Shown: positions 44,485 through 55,570 of the stretch, piece after piece | Position numbering within the stretch: position 1 is the first letter of the stretch | Layout: each line of letters begins with the position of its first letter | Assembly: GCA_036925085.1 (NCBI GenBank) | Contig: JAUPFP010000093.1 | Span: 375,001 to 439,000, forward strand | DNA length: 64,000 nucleotides | Direction of reading: 5' to 3' | From: Brachycybe producta | Lineage: Eukaryota > Arthropoda > Diplopoda > Playtdesmida > Andrognathidae | Notes under the pieces: model-generated | What the model saw: only the letters and a program-made list of their open reading frames with translations | What the model was told of the DNA's origin: nothing | Databases searched by the model: none | Made by a program: the position numbers and the translations under genes

Positions 44485-47400
44485 GTAAGTTTCGAGCCTT
44501 TTTTTAAAGGTTGGTTTTCAAAAGGTGTAAATATTGAGGCCTCTGAGGTCTCTCGAACTACTTAATTATTTCTGTCTTTCAGGTGCAAAATGAAGACAAA
44601 GTTGAATGTGTTTTAAGAAACTAGAAGGGTAGTTCAATCACTTAAGGTATATTTTCATGTGGATATCTTTCAAAATAAACTTTTTATGTCAAGTTTGAAA
44701 ATGATCCAACTTTAAGTAGACGTTTTTTTTAAACTTTTTATAGACGCAAACTGTTTTTTTTTTTTTAAAAAAAAAAACAGTTTGCGTCTATAAAAAGTTT
44801 ATTTTGAAAGATATCAACATGAAAATATACCTTAAGTGATTGAATTACCCTTCTAGTTTCTAAACACTTAACTTGCGAAAATTAGTCGGTTCATAAACCA
44901 GTCTTAAGAGAAACTAGGAAGTGTTTTTAGAAACTAGAAAGGTAGCTCAATCACTTAAGATGGTTTTAAAGTGTAAACGCTTCTCGAACTTTTGATTCTT
45001 CTTTCTGTCTTTCAGGTGCAAAACATTAAGAAGAAAAAAACCTGAAAGTGTTTTAGAAACTAGAAGAGTTGCTCAATCACTTAAGAAATCTACATTGCAA
45101 GATTACTTTGAAAAATCTCCACAAAAAGCGCTAGCATCGTTTTTCTATTGAGCCCATAGATCCCATGTTAAAGAAGAAACGTTAATTTTTAAAATACACA
45201 GCAGTCGAGGCGGCAACATGTTTATTTTTCATATCTAAAGTTGTCCAATTTTGATGGTTCAAAGTGCAATGTGCACCTAAAACATATGCTGATCTAGTGA
45301 TAGAATGACAAAAAATTAGTAAGTGCGGTTCTATTTTTAAAAATCTATTTCAAAATCGAGAATTTCTAACTCTTATGTTAAACTCCATGGAGTACGCACT
45401 CGTAAGCAAAAAAACATCCAATTAAAATGCTCGTAAAAATACCTAAAAAATAATTTAAAAAAAAAAACAAAAATATTCAGCACGTGCGCCAATGTGTTGG
45501 CTTCACTGTGGTTTCATTGTGGTTTTTAAAAATTATTTTTACGTATTTTTACAAGCATTTTAAATGGATGCTTTTTTGCTTACGAGCGCGTACTCAATGG
45601 AGTTTTAACATAAGAGTTAAAAATTCGCGATTTTGAAATAGTTTTTAAAAATAGAACCGCACTTACCAATTTTTTACCATTCTATCACTAGTTCAGCATA
45701 TATTTAAGGTGTACATTGCACTTTGAACTATCAAAATTGGACAAGTTTAAATATGAAAAATAAACATATTGCCGACGCCGACAACTGTGTAAATTTGAAA
45801 AATTAACGTTTTTTTCTTTAACGTTGGGTTTATGATCTCAAATAGAAAAAAACGATGCTAGCGCTCTCTTTGTGGAGTTTTTTTTTAAAAATTAATTTTG
45901 CGATGTTAGCCTCTTAATTGTGATTGAGCGAACCGGTTCTATCCAGTAATTGTCTGAAGTGGTTCTACCGGTTCCAAACAGTTGACATCTCTTAGATTTT
46001 TTTCCTTTTTTTTTCCTTTTTTTTTTTTTTTTTTTTGAGGAATAGTTATGTCATTTTTTCTATGTGTTTTGTTTTGCTGAGAGAGAACATAAATGGCATT
46101 TAGCATGGAACATAAATACTAAAACGATTTCTGGTAGACGTTTTTTTTTATTTTTCAAAACGTCTTTTCTTTTAAAAGAAATGATTCAATTTGCTTCGAG
46201 ACACGGATACTTAATTTTTTAAAATGTCAACTTTTCTAGTCTCTTTTTTTCTTCTTAAAAAAAAATATATATTAGCGGCATTTTTTGACATTAAAAGGAA
46301 GGAAGGATAAGGGAAGAGGCTACACCTCCTCCTCCTCCTCCTCTTCTACCCTCTAACTGACTCCTCCACCTTCTTAACAAATGTACTCAATGCACTCTCA
46401 ATGTGTGTGTTGATTGCTAACCATTGTACTCAATGAAAATTACTCCCCCCAAAAGAGGAAAGTGTGTCCAAATGGGTTATTTCTTTGCTAGAATAACTTT
46501 AAAACCTCCGAAAAAAAAATGTCCCATCAAAGAATCTCTGACTTCATGGGTATTTTTTTTGGGGGGGGGGGGGGGGGGGGAAGGGGGAGGGGTTTGTCTT
46601 GTCTTCATTCTGAGCATATTTTGTTTGCTTGGATGATTTTAAGATGAGATGGGATGATTTTTTTTTTTTTTTGAGTTGAGATGAGAGAACTTTAAACATT
46701 TAGAGGGTACAGACGATCAATTCTGGCTTTTGTCAATCCTGACTTTTCAATCCAAAACAAGGAAATCTTATAAAAAGAAAAACAACCTACGTTTTTTCGG
46801 TACAAGCTTTTTATCTCTACTAAGACATGTTTTCTTTGTTTTTGAGTATGTGTGGAGCCACCCTGAAGAGGACTTTTGAAAATGTTTTTTTTTTGTTTTA
46901 AATCTCGACATGTGTCGACTTTTAATCTCTTTTATTCGGTCATGTTAATTATGCCATGTTGCGCGCACCATACTTTTAATAATTAAATTATTGCATGCGC
47001 CATCTAGTAGCAGCAATAATTTATTTATTAAGAGTATGGGGTGCGCACAGCATGACATAATTAACATGGTCGAATAATAGATTAAAAGTCGACATGTCGA
47101 GATTAAAGTCGAAAATGTTCTTTACAGGGCTCCGTATTTGAGACTACAGGAGTGGAATTTTTTTTTATTTGGTTGAAAAGTACGTTATTTAAGGTATACC
47201 TTCCCTCCTATAACGGTGGATCCTGGACAGGAGGAAGGTCATTCGAGGAGCCTCTGTCAAAATCTCGTAATACAAGTGAATTCTACGGAGCCCTGTAAAA
47301 GACATGGCATCGAAAAGTCAAAATTTGTCATTACGAATGAACAGTTTCTTATCATTTCGTTATGACAAATTGTTAATTTTGCGATGTTTATCTTTTACAT

Positions 47401-50400
47401 GGCTCTGTAGAATTCACTTGTATTACAAGACTTGTACTTAGAAGTGAATTATACGGAGCCCTGTAAAGGACACGCATCGAAAATTCACAATTTATTACCA
47501 ATTTAACAGTTCGCAATGAAAAATTGTGAATTTGTGATGTGTGTTCCTTACAGAGCTCCGTAGAATTTACTTGTATTACAAGACTTGTACTTAGAAGTGA
47601 ATTATACGGAGCCCTGTAAAGGACACGCATCGAAAATTCACAATTTATTACCAATTTAACAGTTCGCAATGAAAAATTGTGAATTTGTGATGTGTGTTCC
47701 TTACAGAGCTCCGTAGAATTCACTTGTATTACAAGACTTATACTCTTGAGAAACAGTTCCCAGGTCGCACTAGTAGAGGCTGCAGTGTACAAAATTTTCA
47801 GCTCTCTAAGTTAGCGAGAAGTTGGTTAAAATAAGGAGAAATACAAAGTCAATGCAAACTGACCAACGGTCATCTAAAAAAAAAAGTTAGCCTTTATGTA
47901 GAAAATTATCCAAAGTTAAAAAGATCAATAAATAGCCTCTACCCGCGTTTACAATTTCAGAAAGACAAAAAAACTAGACAAAAATATGGTGTTTAAAGTA
48001 TATGACAATAGAGACAATCCAGGATTGACAAACTGGAATGGATCGTCTGCATCTAGCTTATAAGAGTTATAAGCAGTGAATGGGGTAGCTTTTCGTATGC
48101 TCGTTTCTCAGCAATGCATGAGTAGGTTTTAAAAAGTGAGGCAGGGAGTGAAGAAGAAGAAGAAGCAGGGGGTTGGAAGGTGAGGGTATATATATGCTGG
48201 AGTGGAGGAGGAGGAGGAGAGAGGTTAGTTTGTTGGTGGGACGTCCCACATAAGAAAGACAGGGAAAGGAATTTGCGCACTGCCAAGAACTCTGTTAAGG
48301 ATAATTGAGTACGTGACTAACTGAAATCGTCCAAACTTTCACCGATTTAGATGTTTGTCGAGTGAAATATTGGCGCATTTATCGCCATGGCACTCCTGCT
48401 ATAAATCAATAAAGTGTGTCCATATTTTTGTCTCTTCTTCTTCATAAATTTTTTTTTTTTGGAAATGGTCCATTTTGCAAGATTCTGGTGTAAGACTTTT
48501 TTTCTATTAGAGACACAGGAGAAGAAAAGGAATCTTACTTTTTGGGTGGTAAAAACCCACCTTGCTAGAAGTTAGAACCTGGATCACACATGTATGAAAA
48601 CAAGCAGAAAATAGAAATTTCAACAACAACAAAAAATCAGAATAAAGTTTTAAGAGAAGGGATCACACATGCTGAAAAAAAGAAAATCGCACTGATTTTC
48701 ACTTTGGTAATACCTGGTAATACCTTTGGTAATACACATGAGTTAAATGAATTCAAATTTAAATGTGTTTAGGTGAGTTTATACGGAATCCAGTTAAGGA
48801 CATGAACACCAAATAAAAATTGACTTTCTTTTTAATATTTTAAATTGAAATATTAAATCAATATTTTGTCAATAGTTTATATTATTATATTTAAGTATTA
48901 ACTCAATATTTTCAGATTTAATATATCGAATTCAATATTCGATATATTGTTTGTTTGTCCTTCACAGAGCTCTGTAGAACACGTTTATTATTTAAATGCA
49001 TTTAAATTATCAGTTGTGTACTTGGTATTATTATACCTTCGAAACACATACACAGTTAAATGCATTTAAATATTAAACACGTTCTACAGAGCCCTGTGAA
49101 GGACAAATGAACAATATGTCGAATTCAATTTATTCCGTTAATTAATCTGGGAAATAATGAGTTAATACTTAAATATAATATATAAACTATTGACAAAATA
49201 TTGATTTAGTATTTCAATTTAAAAATATTAATAATTAAAAGTCAATTTTTATTTGGTTTGTATGTCCTTAACTGGATTCCGTATAATTCACCTAAACACA
49301 TTCAATTTGAATTCATTTAACTCATGTGGGTGTACAAGGTATAAAGTGGAAAACACGTTAAGCATATTTTTTGTTACTTTTTTGGATGGTAAACCCTACC
49401 TTGGTGGAGGGATCACACATTTACGAAAACAAGCAAACGTTTTCTGCCCTACTTTCTGACAAATAAGAATGGGATTAGCTAATTTTCTTTTTTCAGTAGA
49501 ATTATTTCTTTTTTTTTTTCAGCATGTGTAAAACATCCCTGAATCCTTTTTTTTTTGTTAAAAAAAGATCAACATATCTTTTTCTGTGATCTTCACCTTT
49601 GACCTCTTCACATCTTGTCATTCAAAACATATTAGAAATTTTAATGAGATGCAATTAGATATGATGATCACATTTTATTTGTTTGTATTTTTTTTTGTTT
49701 CTGTGGTGCTTTTTGTGGATGGGAATTCAGACAAAATACTTGTATTAAATTACATTAATTTTTATATTCTCTCTTTCTCTCTCTCTCAAATGAGAGAGAG
49801 AATTAGAGACTAGAAGAAAAAAATGCTTTTTAGTGTTTCTCTTCACATCTGTTTGTATTTGTTTGAAATGAAATTACTGGTCCACATGTTTGTTGTTATC
49901 AGGGTTAATAGTAAATTCACACACAAACAATAACTGTAGAATCTCGATTATCCGGATTAAATGTGACTAGAATACCGAAAGTCCGGATAATCCGGAAAAT
50001 TGCCGGGTTTTAATGCTTTAATTTTCTATTTTCAACTATTGAGAAGTCAAAAAAATGCGGATACCGTAAGTTTGAAGTCTGAGATTGAAATCTAGTATCT
50101 GAGAGTCAAGTATAGAATTTGAGAGAGTCCAGTCTGGAATTTGAGAGTCCAGTCTGGAATTTGAAAGTCAAGTCCAGATTTTGAGAGTGAAGTCTAGATT
50201 TTGAGAGTCAAGTCCAGATTTTGAGAGTCAAGTCCAGATTTTGAGAGTCAAGTCCAGATTTTGAGAGTCAAGTCCAGATTTTGAGAGTCAAGTCCAGACT
50301 TTGAGAGTCAAGTCCAGACTTTGAGAGTCAAGTCCAGATTTTGAGAGTCAAGTCCAGATTTTGAGAGTCAAGTCCAGATTTTGAGAGTCAAGTCCAGATT

Positions 50401-52079
50401 TTGAGAGTCAAGTCCAGATTTTGAGAGTCAAGTCCAGATTTTGAGAGTCAAGTCCAGATTTTGAGAGTCAAGTCTAGATTTTGAGAGTCAAGTCCAGATT
50501 TTGAGAGTCAAGTCCAGATTTTGAGAGTCAAGTCCAGATTTTGAGAGTCAAGTCCAGATTTTGAGAGTCAAGTCCAGATTTTGAGAGTCAAGTTCAGATT
50601 TTGAGAGTCAAGTTCAGATTTTGAGAGTCAAGTCCAGATTTTGAGAGTCAAGTCCAGATTTTGAGAGTCAAGTCCAGATTTTGAGAGTCAAGTCCAGATT
50701 TTGAGAGTCAAGTCCAGATTTTGAGAGTCAAGTCCAGACTTTGAGAGTCAAGTCCAGACTTTGAGAGACAAGTCTAGAATTTGAGAGTCAAGTTCAGACT
50801 TTGAGAGTCCAGTCTGGAATTTGAAAGTCAAGTCCAGATTTTGAGAGTGAAGTCTAGATTTTGAGAGTCAAGTCCAGATTTTGAGAGTCAAGTCCAGATT
50901 TTGAGAGTCAAGTCCAGATTTTGAGAGTCAAGTCCAGATTTTGAGAGTCAAGTCCAGATTTTGAGAGTCAAGTCCAGATTTTGAGAGTCAAGTCCAGATT
51001 TTGAGAGTCAAGTCCAGATTTTGAGAGTCAAGTCCAGATTTTGAGAGTCAAGTCCAGACTTTGAGAGTCAAGTCCAGACTTTGAGAGTCAAGTCCAGACT
51101 TTGAGAGTCAAGTCCAGACTTTGAGAGTCAAGTCCAGACTTTGAGAGTCAAGTCCAGATTTTGAGAGTCAAGTCCAGATTTTGAGAGTCAAGTCCAGATT
51201 TTGAGAGTCAAGTCCAGATTTTGAGAGTCAAGTCCAGATTTTGAGAGTCAAGTCCAGATTTTGAGAGTCAAGTCCAGATTTTGAGAGTCAAGTCTAGATT
51301 TTGAGAGTCAAGTCTAGATTTTGAGAGTCAAGTCCAGATTTTGAGAGTCAAGTCCAGATTTTGAGAGTCAAGTCCAGATTTTGAGAGTCAAGTCCAGATT
51401 TTGAGAGTCAAGTCCAGATTTTGAGAGTCAAGTTCAGATTTTGAGAGTCAAGTTCAGATTTTGAGAGTCAAGTTCAGATTTTGAGAGTCAAGTTCAGATT
51501 TTGAGAGTCAAGTTCAGATTTTGAGAGTCAAGTCCAGATTTTGAGAGTCAAGTCCAGATTTTGAGAGTCAAGTCCAGACTTTGAGAGTCAAGTCCAGACT
51601 TTGAGAGACAAGTCTAGAATTTGAGAGTCAAGTTCAGACTTTGAGAGACAAGTCTAGAATTTGAGAGTCAAGTTCAGATTTTGAGAGAGTCAAGTCTGGA
51701 ATCTGAGAGTTAATTAAGTCTAGAATCTGAGAGTAGAATATACAATCTTTGCTGGAGAAACTCTCAAAATAAAAAACTTAAGAGATGTCATAAGTTTTCT
51801 AATAATTAGCTCATAAAACTCCACTTTTCAATTATTCTTTTTTTTTTCTCTAGTAATTTGCATAAATTGTGTTTTGGTTACAATTTTCATTAATTTTTTT
51901 CTCTCATCATTTACAGTGATTAATTTTTCTATTATATGAAATTGTGACTGTCTCATTATGATTATTATTAACTTGTTATTTTGTTTTAAATTTCTCATAG
52001 GCTGCTCATAGTCCAAGTTATTACAATGAAAGGCTTCAACCTTTTAATGAATCTGCTAATGGCTACACTCCAATTAATG
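43528..52079 (+). CDS. MyoD-family myogenic regulatory factor, 5' two coding exons (3' end not found)
   Basis: A bHLH transcription factor that drives muscle differentiation by binding E-boxes as a heterodimer with E-proteins. Exons 43528-44484 and 52001-52079 join in phase 0 (319 plus 26 codons and one base). In order: a long Ser/Gly/His/acidic N-terminal region (Gly run near 104-112, acidic run near 154-169), the Cys-rich motif [13 protein letters not shown] from residue 208, basic region [13 protein letters not shown] from 224, and the helix-loop-helix ending IESLEDML at about 279, then a His-rich tail. The Ala-Thr pair in the basic region and the Lys in [11 protein letters not shown] are the residues that define myogenic specificity. 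TAA at 43498-43500 closes the frame upstream, so the first ATG, 43528, is used (others at 43531 and 43537). The second donor is G|GTAAGT, phase 1; no matching later exon (family helix III) was recognised. Confidence 0.93.
44575..45085. mobile_element. Family D MITE plus second partial copy in myogenic factor intron 1
   Basis: The first copy, 44575-44870, is a strong palindrome centred on the poly-T/poly-A run at 44754-44780. A second half follows to 45085. Confidence 0.8.
45089..45908. mobile_element. Family E long palindrome, second copy
   Basis: Left AAAGCGCTAGCATCGTTTTT, right AAAACGATGCTAGCGCTCTC. The interior arms match those of 29115-29857. Both ends are present here, so the full element is about 0.8 kb. 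Confidence 0.85.
46000..46690. other. Homopolymer-rich non-coding DNA
   Basis: Poly-T (46005-46036), CTC repeats (46325-46345) and a G run (46560-46580). No coding signal. Confidence 0.4.
46706..48055. mobile_element. Possible element bounded by 35-bp inverted repeats
   Basis: CAGACGATCAATTCTGGCTT then TTGTCAATCCTGAC at the left faces AGGATTGACAAACTGGAATG then GATCGTCTGC at the right. The interior holds a family B copy (about 46895-47136) and a triplicated palindromic unit (47281-47412, 47447-47565, 47602-47720). No transposase frame. Confidence 0.5.
47281..47765. repeat. Triplicated ACGGAGCCCTGTAAAGGACA palindrome
   Basis: Three units of about 130 bases, each a small hairpin with TGAATTATACGGAGCCCTG and GCTCCGTAGAATT ends. 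The second and third are virtually identical over about 155 bases. They resemble the inner arms of 38622-39266. Confidence 0.8.
48060..48600. other. Mostly unique sequence within the myogenic factor intron
   Basis: 48240-48440 is less AT-rich than its surroundings and contains no family match. AATAAA is at about 48410. No open frame with splice support was found. Confidence 0.35.
48722..49345. mobile_element. Family I element, inverted dimer
   Basis: 48722-49028 reads in the same sense as 25515-25835, and 49031-49341 is its reverse complement, so the two copies face tail to tail around TTGGTATTATTATACCTTCG. Confidence 0.8.
49925..50015. mobile_element. pogo/Tigger-like terminal repeat fragment
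   Basis: TGTAGAATCTCGATTATCCG followed by GTCCGGATAATCCGGAAAAT. The CTCGATTATCCGGA signature is typical of pogo-class terminal repeats. Only one end is present. Confidence 0.5.
50055..51735. repeat. 20-bp minisatellite, about 80 copies, in myogenic factor intron
   Basis: TTGAGAGTCAAGTCCAGATT repeats in exact 20-base register for about 1.6 kb. Variants (CAGACT, TCTAGA, GTTCAG) cluster in blocks. The block near 50780-50870 nearly repeats the array start, implying a large internal duplication. Confidence 0.98.
52001..52079 (+). CDS. Myogenic factor exon 2
   Basis: 79 bases after acceptor TTTCTCATAG and before donor G|GTAAGT. It encodes [20 protein letters not shown] then GYTPIN. The frame is set by exon 1 phase; the alternative AG ten bases later hits a stop. 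Both splice sites are strong and the sequence stands out from its repeat surroundings. It is too short for ordinary ORF listing. Confidence 0.8.
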
Positions 52080-52129
52080 GTAAGTTCATTTAGAATTGGT
52101 TTTTTTAGATTTCTGTTTGAGAAATACTG

Positions 52130-52850
52130 GGTCTTATTGAAAAGAAAGGGCCAACAATAATAACGTATAAATAAAAAGTCCTAAGTAAAAGTGGACCAAA
52201 CCCAAAAGTAGCAAGTAAAATGGACCAAACCAAGTAAAATACTACAAGTAAATTGGGCCATGTAATAAGATACAAGTAAAATGGACTAAGCAATTAGGGC
52301 CAAGTAAAAATGGACCAAAGCAAAAAACTACAAGTAAAATGGGCCATGTAATAAGAGACAAGTAAAATGGGCCAAGCAATTAGGGCCAAGTAAAAATGGC
52401 CAAACAAAAAGAGACGAGTAAAATGGCCAAGTAAAAGAGGATAAGTAAAATTAGTCCAGCAAAAAGGGCCTAGTAAAAAAGTACAAGGAAACTGGGTCAA
52501 GCAAGAAGAGCCAAGTAAAAATGGCCAAACAAAAAGAGACGAGTAAAAATTCCGAAGCAAAAAAAGACAAGTAAAAATGGCCAAGTAAAAAGGAACAAGT
52601 AATGGCTAAACAAAGAGACAAGTAAAATGGGCCAAGTAAAGATGGTGAAACAAAAAGGGACCAGTAAATCGGGCCAAACATGAAGGGTCAAGTAAAAATG
52701 GCCAAATGAAAAGGAACAAGCAAGAATGGGCCATATAAAAATGGACAATTAAAAGTAAGCAAGTAAAAGGTGGGGGGGACCAGGCAAAAATGGAAAAGTT
52801 GAAAATAGACAAACACAAAGGGCCAAGTAAAAAGAGGGACCCTTTTCTCC
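52130..52850. repeat. Degenerate AAGTAAAAATGGACCAAA array
   Basis: Roughly 40 loose copies of a 13-28 base unit (AAGTAAAA, TGGGCCAAGCAA). On the - strand it produces hydrophobic F/L/T-rich frames that are artefacts. Confidence 0.85.
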
Positions 52851-52860
52851 TCAATTGGGG

Positions 52861-52863
52861 GGG

Positions 52864-52916
<53 letters not shown>
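52861..52916. repeat. (GA)n microsatellite
   Basis: A G run then about 25 GA units. Confidence 0.97.
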
Positions 52917-52919
<3 letters not shown>

Positions 52920-53258
52920 AAAATATATTCCGTTTTGCTAGATTTAAATGGAAATCCATTTTCCTGTTGACTTTTTTTTACTTTCTATTTTTCTACCAAA
53001 ACATCTTTTTAGTTATTTTAGAAAGGAAAAAAGGAAATTGGTTTATTCTAATTTTATATATTTTAAAATATTTAAATTTGTTAAGATGTTTTTTTTTTCT
53101 TTCTAAACATTTAATTTTCGAATTCTGATTATTCGGCGGTTTTTTTTAAGAAAAGCAACCAAACACCAAGGAAAAAAAAAATGGAAATTTTGTTAGAAAC
53201 TTGAATGACAAACTCAATCACTTGATAGTATTTTCTTGTTTACTATCTTTCAAAATAA

Positions 53259-53728
53259 GCCGAGGGGGTTGTTGGTTCCCTATCGGGTGCCTCACCAGGT
53301 GGCGGATAGGGGAATGCCCGCCAGTTATGGAGGGTACTGAGGGCATAAAATACTCAGGGCAGACCAAAACCAAACCACGCCATTGCCAGTCCCCCAGCCC
53401 GGGTGCAAAAGTGGACTGTCGACATCAGGTTGGCAGCCGGTTCTAAAGATTTGCCAAAACAAATGATGTTGGTTCTAAATAGCATTCCGAATATGGCTAG
53501 GGCGTCCCCCGCCATAAGCGACGCGCAGCTGGTACGCCCGGTGGCTGTGATAAATTTGCGAGGGCTACCCCACAGTGGACGGGTGGGGCTAAAGAAGCGA
53601 GTCCAGCATCAACAATAAGGAGGTCTTGGAAGTAGTGTGGCATGTGGGGTCACTGGGGGCTTGGTGCAAAATCGGAACAAGGCCGACCCTGCTGCTTGCG
53701 GGATAAGGTACAGGAAATGATGATGATG
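53259..53728 (+). mobile_element. Complete 470-bp short retroelement with 17-bp target duplication
   Basis: Flanked by identical ACTATCTTTCAAAATAA at 53242-53258 and 53729-53745. It starts GCCGAGGGGGTTGTTGGTTC, is distinctly GC-richer than its host, and ends GATAAGGTACAGGAAATGATGATGATG. There is no coding frame longer than about 80 codons. It is non-autonomous, either a SINE-like or an internally deleted LINE-derived element ending in a GAT repeat. It landed inside a family D arm. Confidence 0.9.
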
Positions 53729-53924
53729 ACTATCTTTCAAAATAAACTTTTAATAGACAAAAATTAAAAACAAGGGTTTGTTTTTGTGACGGTCGCTTTT
53801 AGAAAAAATAGTCTAAAAAGTAGAAAAACCAAGACATTTTTTCTCAGAAGATTCTCACACGTGTCCAACAACATCAAACCCAACTACAGTATGGTTTGCC
53901 CCCCCCCCCCAAATCCCCGGAAAC

Positions 53925-54530
53925 TAGAAAGTGAGATGGAGACTAGAAGGTGAGATGCAAACTAGAAAGTGAGATGCAAACTAGAAAGTGAGATGCAAAC
54001 TAGAAGGTGAGATGCAAACTAAAAAGTGAGATAAACTAGAAAGTTAGATGGAAACTAGAAAGTGAGATGGAGATTAGAAGGTGAGATGCAAACTAGAAAG
54101 TGAGATGGAAACTAGAAGATGAGATGGAGATTAGTAGGTGAGATGGAGACTAGAAAGTGAGATGCAAACTAGAAAGTGAGATGGAAATTAGAAGGTGAGA
54201 TGGAGGCTAGAAGGTGAGATGGAAACTAGAAAGTGAGATGGAAACTAGAAAGTGAGATGCAAACTAGAAAGTGAGATGGAAACTAGAAAGTGAGATGCAA
54301 ACTAGAAAGTGAGATGCAAACTAGAAAGTGAGATGCAAACTATAAAGTGAGATTGAGATTAGTAGGTGAGATGCAAACTAGAAAGTGAGATGCAAACTAG
54401 AAAGTGAGATGGAGACTAGAAAGTGAGATGCAAACTACAAGGTGAGATGGAGACTAGAAAGTGAGATGGATATTAGAAGGTGAGATGGAAACTAGAAAGT
54501 GAGATGGAAACTAGAAGGTGAGAGAGAGAG
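53925..54530. repeat. 19-20 bp minisatellite, AAACTAGAAAGTGAGATGG
   Basis: About 30 units alternating GAGATGCAAACTAGAAAGT and GAGATGGAGACTAGAAGGT. Confidence 0.95.
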
Positions 54531-55190
54531 AAAGAGAGATGGAATTGAATTTCTGCGAGATAGTAAAAAAAAGCTTTAAGTCTTCAAAAGAATTCAATTG
54601 GAACAAATCTGTTTGGAAAAACAGATCACAGATTTGCTAGGAACACATTTTAACCAATTTTTTTGCGCCTAGAGTCTCAAACGAATGAAATTGACTTCTA
54701 TCTCTCTCTCTCTTGGTCTTTCTCTCGTTCTCTCTCTCACTTTCGGTCTATCTATCTCTCGTATTTCCAATTTGTTACAATTTCTATATAAGCAAAGTCC
54801 AAAAAAAAACACCCTCGTATCAAATACTCTTCAGTGTATTTTGCTACTTTTTTTTGTGCTGTCTTGATCTCTTTTAAATAAGGCAAACCCACAAAAAAAA
54901 AATGTTTTCGTGACATTTCTGATATAAAAAAAGTACATTTTGTGTAACAGAGGGAGAAAAAAAAAATCTTCCCTTAGATTCTGTCTCTCTTTTTTGAGAA
55001 ATAGCTGAAAATAAGTCAAATAGTTTCATGTTTTTGATTCGATGCCAGAACCCAACATTTTTTTACGGAGGAAAAATCCACATCAGTTAAGAGGATTTTC
55101 GAAAGTTCGGATCAGATGATGATGATGATGATGATAATAATCCTAATTCATGGATTGGTTATTATAAAATATATATATATTAAGGGTGTG
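54531..55190. other. Low-complexity non-coding DNA
   Basis: A TC-rich tract at 54700-54765 and GATGAT at 55117-55135. No coding signal. Confidence 0.35.
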
Positions 55191-55239
55191 ACCCTCAAGG
55201 ATATTAATATCAATATTTGAATGATAACAACATTATTAT

Positions 55240-55570
55240 ACAGTGTATATATATTATGCCAGGTCTGTGTATGTATGTGTGTGTGTGTGTGTTTAACGCT
55301 GTACGAACCGTGAAGCACGTCGGAATTTATATAAATTTAAATGAATAAATGAACCACTTTTTTTTCTCAAGGTCAACTATATGTTGCGCTCTCCCCATCC
55401 AAGAATCCCATGATATTAAATTGGAGAGGGGGAAAAGGTTGGAAAGTGTAGAAGGGGGGAGAGAGAGAGAAACGTTGAGGGGGAAAAAGGGGGGAGGGGG
55501 AAACTGAAAGTGAAATGAAAGGAGTAAAAAATAGGAACGTTTTCACTATTTTCTAATTGCCTGCGCCAAG
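55240..55570 (+). mobile_element. Helitron-derived fragment, + strand orientation
   Basis: Opposite orientation to 1275-1735 and 58115-58860. GTATATATATTATGCCAGG, a GT run (55277-55290), then a + strand reading of NEPLF-SQGQLYVALSPSKNP with a frame slip in the T run. It ends TTTTCTAATTGCCTGCGCC, like a family A terminus. Confidence 0.75.

Noticed and set aside
48240..48440. Possible small gene or 3' UTR with AATAAA
   Set aside because: The sequence is unique-looking, but no reading frame or splice sites could be joined to it. Left as an unassigned stretch.
50055..51735. CRISPR-like regular array
   Set aside because: The units are contiguous with no unique spacers, the DNA is eukaryotic, and the period is 20 bases. 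It is a minisatellite.
52294..52959. Hydrophobic multi-span frames on the - strand
   Set aside because: Low-complexity AAGTAAAAATGG repeats read as F/L/W/T; overlapping frames look equally membrane-like.
53201..53618. Two + strand frames of 71-81 residues inside the short retroelement
   Set aside because: The first starts outside the element and crosses its boundary, and neither contains endonuclease, reverse transcriptase or zinc-knuckle motifs.
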